Assembly (NCBI GenBank): GCA_030323885.1
Contig: CM059188.1
Location: 114,432,776-114,496,775, forward strand
DNA: 64,000 nucleotides
Source: Branchipolynoe longqiensis
Taxonomy: Eukaryota; Annelida; Polychaeta; Phyllodocida; Polynoidae
Direction: 5' to 3'
Shown: positions 23,601-37,300 of the stretch, piece by piece
Position numbering within the stretch: the first letter of the stretch is position 1
Layout: each line of letters begins with the position of its first letter
Made by a program: the position numbers and the translations under genes
The notes under the pieces: generated by a model
Told to the model about the DNA's origin: nothing
Database searches by the model: none
Seen by the model: the letters and a program-made list of their open reading frames with translations, nothing else

Positions 23601-26600
23601 TGGTGGGACATGCCATGCGCCACCTAGTGTAGAAATCAGCATTAGTTCCCTGGAGAATACCAGACGTCTTTAAGATGGAAGCTCCAGATGTATATCTTAT
23701 TGGGTTTGTATGATGTATAAGTTGACGTACATGAGTGAGTGCTTGCCTTTTGAAACCCAGCTTTGGGGTGTGTAGAATGTTGCATGGTCTATGCACAGAG
23801 TGCGGCAAAGTTCTAGTTTGATTAAGGCAACACAAAATGGGTATGTCCCGAAACAAATATTACGTTGGCTTTACGCTACTGTTGTGGGGGGTGATGAAAA
23901 TGTGAAATATTGCGCCTAGAAGGGGAATATCGAACCCATATCTCTTGCATTTTGGGCCAGTGTGCTAATCATTACACCACCTATGCTCCCTGATGTCACT
24001 CCCTACCCACGCCTACCTGTCTATGCGGCTCCTTGCCTGAGAGGTCAGTGCAAACTACTACACTTCTGCCCCTGGAATTGTAAGTCTTTTAAATGGTTAT
24101 TTAATGCTTACAATTACATACATACAAGCAATGCACTTACATACATACACAGGGTAGGTTCAACAACCGTACAGTGTGTAGCTTGTACAGGATTATGGTC
24201 ATGGAAACCAGTGTCATGGGGATAATGAAAATGGGAAATATTCTGTCTGGTGCAGGAAGTGAACCCACATCTCTTACATTCTGGGCCAGTGTGCTAACTA
24301 TTACACCACCTAGGCTCCCTGATGTCACCGCCTTACCCATGCCTACCTGTCTATGCGGCTCTTTGCTCGAGAGGTCAGTGCAGACTACTACACTAGTTCC
24401 ACCCGTTTAACTCTGTCATAGTAAAAGAATTATTTGTCTCGACAGGACACTATAGATCAACAAATCAACCCAGTTAAATCATGGAAATATGATTTCTTTT
24501 TCTTTTGGTGCATTGATTGATTAAGCAAAGGAAATTTCAATTCCGAGCAATAGACCCTGTCAGTTAAGCTGGTGACATCTGTCGACAGAATCTGGAACCA
24601 CTCTATTCAGGTGCATTACCCGAGTGCCTATGATTTCACATGCTATATATCCATAAAGAATTGATCAAATAAAAAAATGCCTGATTATATTCAGATATGC
24701 ATATCGCAACAGGAATCAAGCTGTTTTCTGTGTAATGTATATTAAAAAAAAGAGAACTATGTTGTATTTTTCTTCTGGAATTTAACTGCCGGTCTCTTCA
24801 TGTATTACACCCCTCCAGTTAAGCTAGTGACATCTATCGGCAGAATCTGGAACCACTCTCTTCGGGTACTTTCCAGCTTAACTGGCTGGATCTCTTGGTC
24901 GTCTCCGTTCCACTGCTTCTTGCCCTATCCTAGTAATGCCAAGCACCAGGCTAGGTAGCGACAAGTATTCATTTTTAAGTCATTGGTTTGACTTGACCAG
25001 GGATCGAACCCGGAGGTTCGAATCCCACGACCTACCAAAGCGGCCATTCCGTGCAATTTCTTTGGCCTATATAAATTATAACACAATCACCGTGATAAGT
25101 GATGCATGTAGAATTGGGGTATTTAGACTAAGTAGATCAACTATGTAGCCATGCCAATTTGCAGTATCTGACTCAGTATTACATTAAAGCCCCAGTCACA
25201 CATACCCGGATCAGGGGCCGGACGAGCCCCGGACCATCATCCGGGGTGGTCTGGGGCGATCCGGGGTGATCCGTGGCTCGTCTGTGCTGACACCCCCTGA
25301 TCCAGCCTGATCCGTGGCTCGTCCGGCGCCATCCCGGATGTTTTAAAATGTTTAAAACATCCGGGGCGGTCTGGGGGATTTTGCGATCCGGGCTCAATCC
25401 GGACTGGTATGGCCTGATCCGGGGGTGGTCTGGGGTGATCCGGCTATTGCGGGGGTGGTCCGGGGTGGACCGGGCCTGTCCGGGTGGTCCGGGGTCATTT
25501 TGAGCCATGGTTTGACCTGGACCATCCCTGGACTGTCCCGGCCTAGCCACGGACCACTCCCGGACAGCCGGGGGTGGTCCGGGATAGTCTGGGGGTGGTC
25601 CGGGGCAGTCCGGGGGTGGTCCGGCCTCGTCCAGGTTAGTCAGGGTCCAGCCCAGTCCGGGCTCGTTCCGGGGGTGGTACGGGGCGGTCCGGGGCAGTCC
25701 GGCCTTTGGTCCGGGGCTCGTCCGGGGCTCGTCCAGGAAAGTGTGACTGCGAGGCAAAAATCGACGAAAACAGTGATTTTATCCATGGCTGTCCGGGACA
25801 GTCCGGGCCGTTGGTCCGTGGGTGGTCCGGCTCAAAATCCGGGGCTCGTCCGGCTATGTGTGACTGGGGCTTAAGTAACCATTCAGCGCGTTTATCAAAA
25901 TAGGGTCGACCAGACGGGCCAAATGAGTTGAGCGTCCGTCTCCTTAGATCGTGGGATTCGAACCCTGGTCGAGTGAAACCAATAACTTAAAAATGAATAC
26001 TTGTCACCTCCTAGCCAGGTGCTCGGCATTATTAGGATATGGCAAGGACTGGTTGGCTTAGTGTCAGGATAATGTGACTGAGTGGGATATCAGGTCATGG
26101 TGCTGGTGGCCTGGTCTCGCAGTGGGGCAGCACTATAGTCACCATGAGTACCCGTCCTGATATGACCTTAGATGTTGCCAGGACATAAAACTCCAACAAC
26201 CAACCAAAGTAGGGTCAGGCATGTATTGTCATATTCACGTAAAACAATAGTGTACAATCAGTGGCCGTGGTGGTCATTACCAGCTAGATATCTACTGCCC
26301 CAGATTGAAGTAGTTGTGTCATTGTACCAGTTGTGTCATATCAGGATGGGTACAGACTTGTGACAGTGCACACTCATGATGACTTTATAGTGCTACCCCA
26401 TTGGGAGACCAGGCTGCTAGTACCATGACCTGATATCCCACTCAGTCACATTATCCTGACACTGATCCAACCGGTCCTTGCCCTATCCTAATAATGCCGA
26501 GTGCCTGGCTAGGAAACGACAAGTATCAAATTTTATGTCATTGGTTTGAATCGACCAGGGTTCGATCTCATGATCTACCAAAACGGGAGACAGACGCTCA

Positions 26601-28267
26601 ACTCATTCGGCCATCCCGTCTGGTCGTTATAAACATGGTAGGCACATAGTTAAGAACATTAACAAGCCCTTGAAAGAAAGAGCCGATACTTTATTTTATA
26701 TTTGGCTGGCGACGTCCAGAAAATACGCACCAAGAGAGCTTTGAATATATCAGGCGGATAAGAAAGTAAAAGGGTGAAACAGAAGTAAATAAGAATGCAG
26801 GAGTTGGTGTAATCACTGAGCATAGGTACATAAAGATGTCAACCAAATTGAAAAAGAATGGCGAAAAGCCGAACAAACTTTAAAGCTGCATGGTTTTGAG
26901 TTTCTCTCATTTTCTGAGATAAATATATTAGGTTGATTGCTATAATCTACCTTACTTTAGTTTGAAGTAACTTTTATTTTAAATGGCTAACTTTTGAGAT
27001 ATTTGAAGTGCAAACATTCCAAATTTATTGGTCGGTGATGTTGCAGAGCATAGGTGGTACTGTTCGAACAGAGAACCTGCTCTGTGGCTGTATTTTGTTG
27101 CGCTGATCGTCGATTTAGGCGACTGTCACGTTCTATTTTGTGTGATAATGCATGAGCACACCGTCTTCAGTCACTCTGCGTTATTTATGTGTGTGTGGCT
27201 GTGTGTGTGTGTGTGTGTGTGTGTGTGGCTGGTGACCCTGGCTTGTGATTGGATAATCACGCTAATTTCCGACCACGTGATCACTCAGGTGAGGTGGTAG
27301 TGGTACTGAGCTCCCAAAATCCCACTTCCGGTAGGTGCATACATTCCTTTTCTGCTTTGTCATCGAGGGGTAGTCGCGTACGTCTGTGTGTGTAGGTCTA
27401 CATATCGGATTACATTTGGGACAACACTACCAAAGCTTAGAAAAAAGAACCTCAGGGAAATCGAGCCATGCACTCACCCAAAACTAAAAGTAGCAAATGT
27501 ACTTTTTTAATATAGGTACCGTGTCGACTAGATCCTATCTCCTCTTATCCATGAGAGCTTCCATGTATATGCTGTATAAGCCATTATACGAGTATAATAA
27601 GCCGGAAGATCCATCTACTCCTCAGCCACTAAGTCATTGGCTGGTTACCTCTATTCATTAGGTCATCTACTAGTTCTACCTCACTTCCCCCTGTGGCGCC
27701 GCCTACTCGCCTATGCCTCAGCGATCGTTATGCTCACTCACTGTACCGCTGATATATACAATATATATATAGTTTTATATATTATATATAGTCATATATC
27801 TTCTTTTTGTGATCAACTCCTTCCCCCTTAAAATAAATGGTTTGTAGTTTGATACATATGTTTTATTCGTCTGGAATATATATATACAATATCCCGACAC
27901 CATGCTAACCAGTTCTTGTCCTATCCTAATAATGCCGAGCGACAGGCTCGGTAGGGACAGGTATCAACTTGATAAATCATTGGTTTGACTAGAGAATACA
28001 TTTTTTCACATTTTACAAAGTATGACGAGTCAGTTGATCATGATAATTGCGATCAACTCTTCTAACCAATTTGACGCTAGTCTTTTTGATCACGATCATA
28101 ACCATTAACGTCAGGTACCCATCAAACTGTATAAACAAACTGTATAAACAAAGTGAACGATAATAAACACCAGACCGGATGGCCGAATGATTTAGAGCGT
28201 CCGTCTCCCGTGTGTGTAGATCATGAGGTCGTTGGTTCGAATCCTGATCGAATTATTATTATTACTA

Positions 28268-28311
<44 letters not shown>

Positions 28312-31300
28312 ACAGATGTATTCAATATTACACCCGCTGCTCACCGAGCATGACGACCTCCTGCTGCTGCTGCTCCGCGTCTTCCTCCTCCTGGTCGCTT
28401 TGGTCCTCCTCCAGGGCAGCCATGTGGATTTGTGAATGTTCTCCAAGTGGGGGCGGGGGCGGGACCTTCCTGCTCTAACCAAAGGGGAGTGTGTGTGTCT
28501 ATGATATTTAAGTCGCCCTATACCCCTGCAAAGCTGAGTCTGCAATAACCAATGCCAGGTCAGGGCGTTCTGTGTCGGCCTGCTACAGGCAAACGCGTCT
28601 CCCAGTTGGAGTTGCCGGTGGCGCCCTCTGTGTCGGCGGACTGACATTGTGCGCCGTAGCGCGGTAGGGCGGTGCTAATCCGTACAAGTCGGGGTGTCAG
28701 CCCAGCTGGCAAGGTTTGGTTGCCGGGGCCGCATTCAGGGTCCGTCTTGTAGGGGCCGTGGAGATGTCTCCGCGATGCTTTTTGGCTTATTTGCGTTCAG
28801 GGTGCGTCTCGGAGACGCCTCCCTTTTCAGATAGGAGACAAAAAGCGCCTCGAAAATGGCCGCCGTATTCAGTGGTTTCAGCCAATCACGGCGCAGCTTT
28901 TCCATTGCAAATGGCCGTCGCCTATGGGGGTGGCCATTTTCGAGACAACAAACTGCTTTTGCCGTTCAGACTAGTGTGATGTCAGGGCCATCTCCGAGGC
29001 GCCTCCGAGATGGACCCTGAACGCGGCCCAGTTCTACTGACCAGTGTGGGTGTAGATACTATGAGTTGGTTTGGTTTGGTTGATTGTTGGAGCTTTACGT
29101 CCTGGCAACATCTACGGTCATATCAGGATGGGTGCTGACTTGTGACATTACGCATTTATGGCGACTTTTTAGTTCTGCCCCACTGGGAGACCAGGACACC
29201 AGGGTCATGACCATGCTCCAATAACCAACTCTTCAATTAGCTAACACAACTGACTAAAAACTAGGAAACTTATCTATCCTTGCTCTATCTCAATCATGGG
29301 TAGCCAATTCTGTATTTCTTTGGTGTGACTTGGCTGGGGATTGATCCCACAACCTCCCGCACGGGAATCAAATATCCTGCCCAGTCAGCCAACGATCCTC
29401 ACTGTGGAAGCCGGGTCTTTCCCATGCTCATCAGATGTATAGCGAATGGTGAACACTTATTTGTCTTTGGTATAGCAAGATTATCTGGGTTAAATGTGGG
29501 CAGTAAATTAGCCGTCAGCTTGGCTACTATCAGATATATGGTAAATCTATTTGGAGTGATTATTGTCACGGTACCATGTCCCTAGCGCAAGATTTTATAG
29601 TCACAGCACCGTGACGACAGTAGATTATTCTACAATCACGGTTCCGCTCAGTGTTATGGTTAGGATTAGGTTTAGATAATTTGGGTAGGCATTGACTGTA
29701 GACTTTGGATCTAAAAGAACGGTATCATGATGCTAGACTGCCGATCTATATCAATGGTACCATGATACTAGACTGCCGTCTTGCTGTCATGGTACAGTGA
29801 TTTTAGAATATCCTCCCTTCGCCACAGTACCGTGACAATAGAGGCGTCTCCATTGGTCTGAATGTGGCAAGCGTCAGATCTAAAAGAACGGTACCATGAT
29901 GCTAGACTGCCGATCTATATCAACGGTACCGTGACGTTAGACTGCCGATCTATATCAACGGTACCGTGATGTTAGACTGCCGATCTATATCAACGGTACC
30001 TTTATGCTAGACTGCCGCACTGCTGTCACGGTACCGCCAAAGCTCGGACACAACAGACTTCAGTGGTAACGGGTTCTATTAAATTGACTTATTACCACCG
30101 TCTGTCTATACAGCAACAAATGCTAAATAAGTGCAAAAGCATCTAGGTTGAATATGTAGAATCAAATCTAGATAATTGTTTTTGTTTTGAAAATTTGATG
30201 TTTTCATCGGACTATGCAGCTTTAACTTATGTTTTGCAATTTGTCTTATTGACAGGGTGCTATGTCATTCATTGTGTGGCCCTGTTTGCACATCGGCAAA
30301 TTAGCCTCAGACACCCATTACTGACCCCGATATGTATGTCAGAAGATGACTGGCTTTCAGCCGTTGATACACTGATCTCTGTTAGGAGACTTGTGTTCAT
30401 GTCAAGGCAGTGACCTCCCTGCAACCTTGTCATAGCGTCTGTTCGGTTAAAGCTGCATAGTCCAATGGTTTTGAGTTTTTGTTATTTTTTCTGAGATAAA
30501 TATATTAGATTGATCATTATAATCTATCTTTCTTTAGTTTGAAGCAACTTTTATTTTTTAAATGGCTAACCTTTGAGATATTTGAAGTGCAAACATGACA
30601 AATTAATTTGGGTAAATACCAAAGGCTTCTGCAGCAACAGGTTCTATTAATTTAATTTGGCATTTCCTTCTATTCAGAAACAAATGTTTAATAAGTGCAT
30701 CAGTGTCTACGTTAGATATGTAAAATTAAATCTAGATACTTTTTTTTCTTTTTATCTTTTTATTGAGGCTGTATTTATACTGTCCATAACCCTGATGTAA
30801 GCCCGGGTACCCAGGCTTGTTTTCAATGCTGGCCAGCTGTAGTTTTGGTGTTGTCTTACCAAGCAGTAGCTGCTGATAAGTTATTTGATTGTCTGCATTT
30901 CAGTAGCAGATAGATAGTCTGTTGGTATGTTTAGTAGTCTATGTTAGTTTTTTTGGGGGCCCTCTTGGCATTGTATTTTTGTTCTATTCTTATTACTATG
31001 TTAGTTGTTTTCTTAAGGTTCTATGTTAGTGTTTTGGGGTTTTCTTGGGAAGAGTTTTCCGCTTTTTTCTACTTAATTCTATACTAGCCTATTTTATTTA
31101 CATGTCCATAGGCCTGTACGTAATAGGTGGTTGAGTTATGTTTGTTTGAAATTGATTTGACTTATATTGTTGTTAGATATGTTATCTGGCTTTTATATTT
31201 CTGGTTGTCCCGCCCTGGGCTGTCCAGTTGGGGGCCGTGACATATCACCTGCCCCCTTGTGGTGCAGTTCAGTTGGGGTTTCCAGTTTTTATTTTGCACA

Positions 31301-34300
31301 GATATTTTTTGTATGTTTTTAGGTCAGGGATTTGTCTTTCTTTCACCGTTTGGGCATTCCATTCCTTGGCGGCCATTTCCAGCATGCTCCTTTCATGGGC
31401 TTTGATTCGGATTCTGGTCTGCCTTAGTAGTGGTGCCTTGCTTGCTCTGGTGTCCCTTAGTGGTTGGGTTAGATGCTTAATGTCTTGGCTATATCCATAT
31501 GCTAATGTTTTTAGGTGGATTATTCTTCTGTTTTCTAGTAGCTTTACTTTAGTTCTTTTGTGTAGGTCATAAGTGGGGTGTAGTTTGTCTACTTTCAGGC
31601 AGATTTTTAGGGCCCTATTTTGTAATATCTGCAATTTTTTTAGTAGCTCTTTTTTAGCACCCATGTAAATTACATCCCCATAGTCAAAGTAGGGGAGTAC
31701 CATGCCTTTGAAGATTTTTATTGACATATCTTGTGTCATATAGTTTCTTAGTTTAGCAAATAGCCATAGTTTGTGGTTTACTTTTTGTATGATTTTTGTT
31801 ACACACAGATTGTAGTTTAGCTGGCTATCTAGTTCTAGGCCTAGGTATTTGTAGTGATTTACACTTTCCAGTGTTTGGTTTCCTAGTGTACATTGTAGGT
31901 TTCTTCCTGTGATTGCTGTATGTGAGAAGAGTACAGTTTTAGATTTATTTGCATTTATGGTTATTTTATTGGATTCACACCAGCCATCCAGCTTTAGCAG
32001 GAGGTTGATACTTGTTTTGGTTTTGAAATTTTGATGCTTCATCGGACTATGCAGCTTTAAATCAACTACAGACATGCCACATCTTTTTGGATGGCAATCT
32101 ATATTTTTCAGCTAAAATCCTGTATGGATCTGTATCACATAATAATTCATATATGTATGTCCCGCATTCTCTGTGGCGGAGTGGTTAGAGTGTCTGACTT
32201 TTTTCTCGGTCAGACTCCTAATCTGAGGGTCGGCGGTTCGATTCCCCGTGACCCTGCTCTGCCAATTTGGATTTCCACCGCTGTGTATAACTTACAGCGT
32301 CACCAAAGGCCGGTTGTTCTCATACCATGTCTATGTGGTGTGGGAGGTTAAAAATCCCTTGGGTCGGTAAAAGTGTAGGCTCGGGCTTTCTATCGACAAG
32401 CAGTGGAGTGGGGAAGACCAGTCGTCTGTGACTGGGATTTCCCCTGCTTGGGACAACTAATGTACCAAAAAAAAAAAAAAGAGAGACAAATAAGTGTTCA
32501 CACTTCCTGTCTACCATTCGCTATTCGCTATATCGCATAGTCAAAGACATAGATACCATAAAATCATGGGAATACAATTACCTCATTTTATTACTTAAAC
32601 ATTATTTACAACAAAATCCATTACATTCACATACAACATTCATCACTGTGGCAGAACATCAGCTGCATATGTCGCTGATTTTGCCAGTCTCAGTATCTCA
32701 GCAAAAAAAAAGAAAAGATTTCCTTAAATTTAAGTAAAAATCTGTATCAAAATAGAGTATGGTCATATCACTAAAGAATAACACCAAAATCCGTATCGGT
32801 ATCGGATATTATGTGGCATGTCCGCAACTATAAAACATGTTTTCTCATCTGGGGCTGGTAGGGAATTTGTTTATTTGTATGTTGTTGTGTTACATCCTAA
32901 CAACATCTAAGGTCATATCAGGACATCCCGACGTGTGACAGTGCACACTCATGGCAACTTTATAGTGCTGCCCCATTGGGAAATCAGGCCACCCGTACCA
33001 TGACCCAATATCCCAATCAGTCACATTATCCTGACAATGAGCTAACCAGTCCTTGCCCTATCCTAGTGCTAGGCTAGGAAGCACCAAGTATCAATTTTTA
33101 AATCATTGGTTTGACTCCACCGGGAAACGAACTCCCGACCTTCCGCACGAGAGGCCCGCGCTCTACCGATTAGGCCACCGCGCCCGGTCCTGATGGGGAG
33201 GGGCATGTGTGTATATGTAGGCACATGTGTGATATGTAGGTGTATTTTATTTGGACGGGTGTAGGCCTACATATAGGCCCTACAGTGAAGCCCCGTTATA
33301 CTTCTAGCGAGTTCCGATTTAACGCGAATTCGGATATAACGCGATGCTTCATTGGACCCAGCATTCTTTAATTCAAGGGTAATTTCGGAACACCAAAGGG
33401 TGCCCCATTCCGATATTGTACATACTGTGTGTGTATTGTGAATATAGTTGGGTCGTTCTCGGAAACTGTGTACCACATATTTAGTTGCCATTATATTTTG
33501 GAGGCGGGGGGGGGGGGGGTTAGTGAGTCAAATAGTTATTGTTGACTCTGTATATTAAGCATGTTAGCAATACTACATGTATTTAATCTATCCCACAAAA
33601 TGTATCCATAATATGCTTCTATAATTTTGTGCTAAAATGAAAATGTGAAAATTTGCATATCAACACCACGCATCTACCCAAACATTTTTTTCAACTTTTT
33701 TTCTTTTCTTTTCAGACAAAATCTTTTTTGTTTAACTGCATTCAATAAAATCTTGTTTGAGTGACCTACCAAGATGGGAGGCGGTGGCTCAACTCATTCA
33801 GCCACCCCACCCCGTCTGGGTGTGTAGGTAAATGTTGATGTGTACTACTTTGGGGTAGGGGGAGGAGAGGCGGTCACAAAGGAAGAGGGCGGGGGGCTCT
33901 GAAAAAGTAGTACTCTTTGTGCTACTATGAAAATGTTGAAAACCTTGGATAACCTTTTGCGTCATGAACCAAATAACTAAGACGCGCTGCCCCTACTGTG
34001 CAGGCCCTTTTTCCTGTACGTCGCCTTCCACGACCCACACCGCTGCGGCCACACCCACCCGCAGTATGGCAACTTCTGTGAGCGGTTCGGCACTGGCTCG
34101 CCGGGGATGGGCATCATTCCGGACTGGCGCCCGGTGTACTACGACCCAGCCCGCGTTGACGTGCCCTACTTCACCCAGGACACGCCTGCTGCTCGCGCAG
34201 ACATTGCCGCCCAGTACACCACAGTCAGTCGCCTTGACCAAGGTAAGCCTTCTCTGCAGCCCGCGCAGACATTGCCACCCAGTACACCACAGTCAGTCGC

Positions 34301-37300
34301 CTTGGCCACGGTAAGCCTTCTCTGCAGCCCACTGAGACATTGCCGCCCAGTGTACTACGGTCAGTCGCCTTGACCAAGGTAAGCCTTCTCTGCAGCCCAC
34401 GCAGACATTGCCCCCAGTATACCACGGTCAGTCGCCTTGACCAAGGTAAGCCTTCTCTGCAGCCCACGCAGACATTGCCCCCAGTACACCACGGTCAGTC
34501 GTCTTGACCAAGGTAAGCCTTTTTTGCAGCCCACCGAGACATTGCCGCCCAGTATACCACGGTCAGTCGCCTTGACCAAGGTAAGCCTTCTCTGCAGCCC
34601 GCACAGACATTGCCGCCCAGTACACCACGGTCAGTCGCCTTGACCAAGGTAAGCCTTCTCTGCAGCCCACGCAGACATTGCCGCCCAGTACACCATGGTC
34701 AGTCGCCTTGGCCAAGGTAAGCTTTCTCTGCAGCCTGCACAGACATTGCCACCCAGTATACCACAGTCAGTCTCCTTGACCAAGGTAAGCCTTCTCTGCA
34801 GCCCATGCATACATTGGCACCCAGTATACCACGGTCAGTCTCCTTGACTAAGGTAGGCCTTCTCTGCAGCCCACACAGACATTGCCGCCCAGTACACCAT
34901 GGTCAGTCGCCTTGACCAAGGTACGCCTTCTCTGCAGCCCACGCAGACATTGCCGCCCAGTACACCACAATCAGTGGCCTTGACCAAGGTAAGCTTTCTC
35001 TGCGGCATGAAATCCTATTTAGCAAAGTTGCATAATCCGATTGTTTTGACTTTCTGTCATTTTCTGAGATAAATATATCAGGTTGGTCATTATAATCTAA
35101 CCTACATTGGCTTGAAATAACTTGGCTTTAAAATGGTTAACTTTTGATATATCTGTAATGGCCCACGGCCCTCCGACTCTCACTCACACGCTCACACACG
35201 GAAGAACACCAAGATTCAATCAGTGTACGCTTCAACCTTGTTTATTGAACCATCTGCTCTCTGCGGCGTCAGTAGTTGTCTGACCCGCCCCCTGACTCGC
35301 CAGATCCCACATCGACTCTATAGGTGTGGGGGGGGGGAGGGGGGGGGGGCAGTAGAGGGGGGGGCAGTAGAGGGCAGAACGGTCGGGGTCTGCCCAGTGG
35401 CTAGCCTTGCCGCCACCTAGCGCAGTGTAGTGGAACTGCGCCGGTGTATGGCGTAGTCTCCGCTGCTACCACGTGGTAGTAGAGCTCATGTACAGACTAC
35501 TACATATCTGAAGTGTAAACATGCCAAATTAATTTTGGCAAGCACACAAAAACTCTGCAGTAGCAGGTTCTATTATTATTACATTGACTCAGTATTCCCT
35601 TCTGTGTGGTTACAAATGTTTATTAATACGGGCACCAGTATCTAAGTTATGTATGTAGAATTAAATTTAGATAATTGCTTTGGTTTTGAAAATTGTATGT
35701 TTTCATCTGACTTTCAGCTTTAAACAGGGGCCCGCCGTAGCTATCAGGGGGGGGGGGGGGAGATGAGAAAGGGGGGGGGGTAGATCACCCCCCCCCCCCA
35801 CCCATTAAAACAAATCCCAGTATGTAACCTCCCTGAAATGACTGGAAATGGCATTTCAGAGCCTTTAGGTTTAAGAAAATTCTTGTGGGGGAGTGGGCGT
35901 ACTCCCAGATCCCGCCCCTAGTGCCTCATACCATCTGCACTTGTTCATTCCAAGAATCAGGGATGAAAAATCTCCGCGGTTTCGCGGATTTCCGCGATTT
36001 TTTATTTTGACCAATTAACGTTAAGCAAAACTCTAAAACAAAATCAGGATGTCTATGACAACAGTTGGTAGTCCGAATCCTGTTCTTATATGAACTTAGA
36101 TGTCGCTAGAACATAAAACGGAATGAGTTAGGTATGTCTGATAATACAATCACAACAAGACTTCCAGCATTTTTCCGCGATTCCCCAACAGTGCTAAGTC
36201 TATTGGAGAAGATCCGCATTTTCACGGAAATTCACCGTCGGTATAATAATCTCGGCTTGATTTCTGCGTTTTTTGCTGGAGATCAGACCACTTTCATCTC
36301 TGAAGAATTTATCTGCCACCCCCCAAAAATCTGCCATCCCCAACTGCAGGGATCGGCCTCGTTCTGAAGGAGCTGCAAGCCGCCGGCTTCTCGAAGAACA
36401 CCCTGGTCGTCTACACCTCAGATAACGGTATACCGTTCCCTTCTGGGCGCACCAACCTCTGGGACCCAGGCATGCGCGAACCCTTCATTGTCTCCTCACC
36501 TTTCCACCCCGTGTCTTGGAAACAGGTCAGCTATGCCTTTGTCTTTAGCGTCTAATAATTATATATATAATACCAAACCACGGTTAAGTTTGAGGGTTGT
36601 TCTGATCACTACTCCTCTGTTAATCGGTGCTGCCAACGCGCATCGTCGTACTCCACTGATGCTTCACTATCTATGGGTTGTTAATGGCATGTTTTTTTGT
36701 TGTTGCTAAGGTACACTTTTCATATTAATTTTGAATTTGACCAAAAAAAAGTGAATTTGATAGTAATTTTGATTGTTTTTTTTTACTAACTTTGGACACT
36801 TTGACCAGACTGTCATTGTTACCGCCTTAACACAATATTGGTCCACGGATTGATGCGGATGTCATTTTTCTGAGATAAATTTATTAAATTGATCATTATA
36901 ATCTAGCTTATTCGAGTTTGAAGTAACTTTTATTTGAAATGGCTAACTTTTGATATTTAAAGTGTAAACATGTCAAATAGTTTTGGTAAGCATGCCAAAC
37001 TTCTTGACAGCATAGTGTTCTGCAGTAACATGTTCTATTTAATTGGCTCAGTATTCCCTTCTATGTGGCAGCAAATGCTTAATAAGTGCACCAGTATCTA
37101 AGTTAGATAAGTAGAATCAAATCTAGATAATTGTTTTGGTTTTGAAAATTTGATGTTTCATCAGACTATGCAGCTATAAAAATATCAGTAATATTCTTTT
37201 AAATTAGCTCAGTATTCCTTTCTATACAGCAATAAATATTTAATAAAGTACATCAGTATCTAAGTTGTGTATGTAGGATCAAATCTAGATAAATGTTTTG

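Noticed and set aside
25179..25874. Long open frames on both strands (up to 192 codons, Pro- or Gly/Trp-rich)
   Set aside because: They are the translation of the GGTCCGGGG array of a MITE with perfect inverted ends and a TAA duplication; no domain.
28192..28647. 151-codon minus-strand frame with poly-Asn
   Set aside because: Poly-Asn comes from the ATT microsatellite and the start from a SINE head; the remainder shows no family resemblance.
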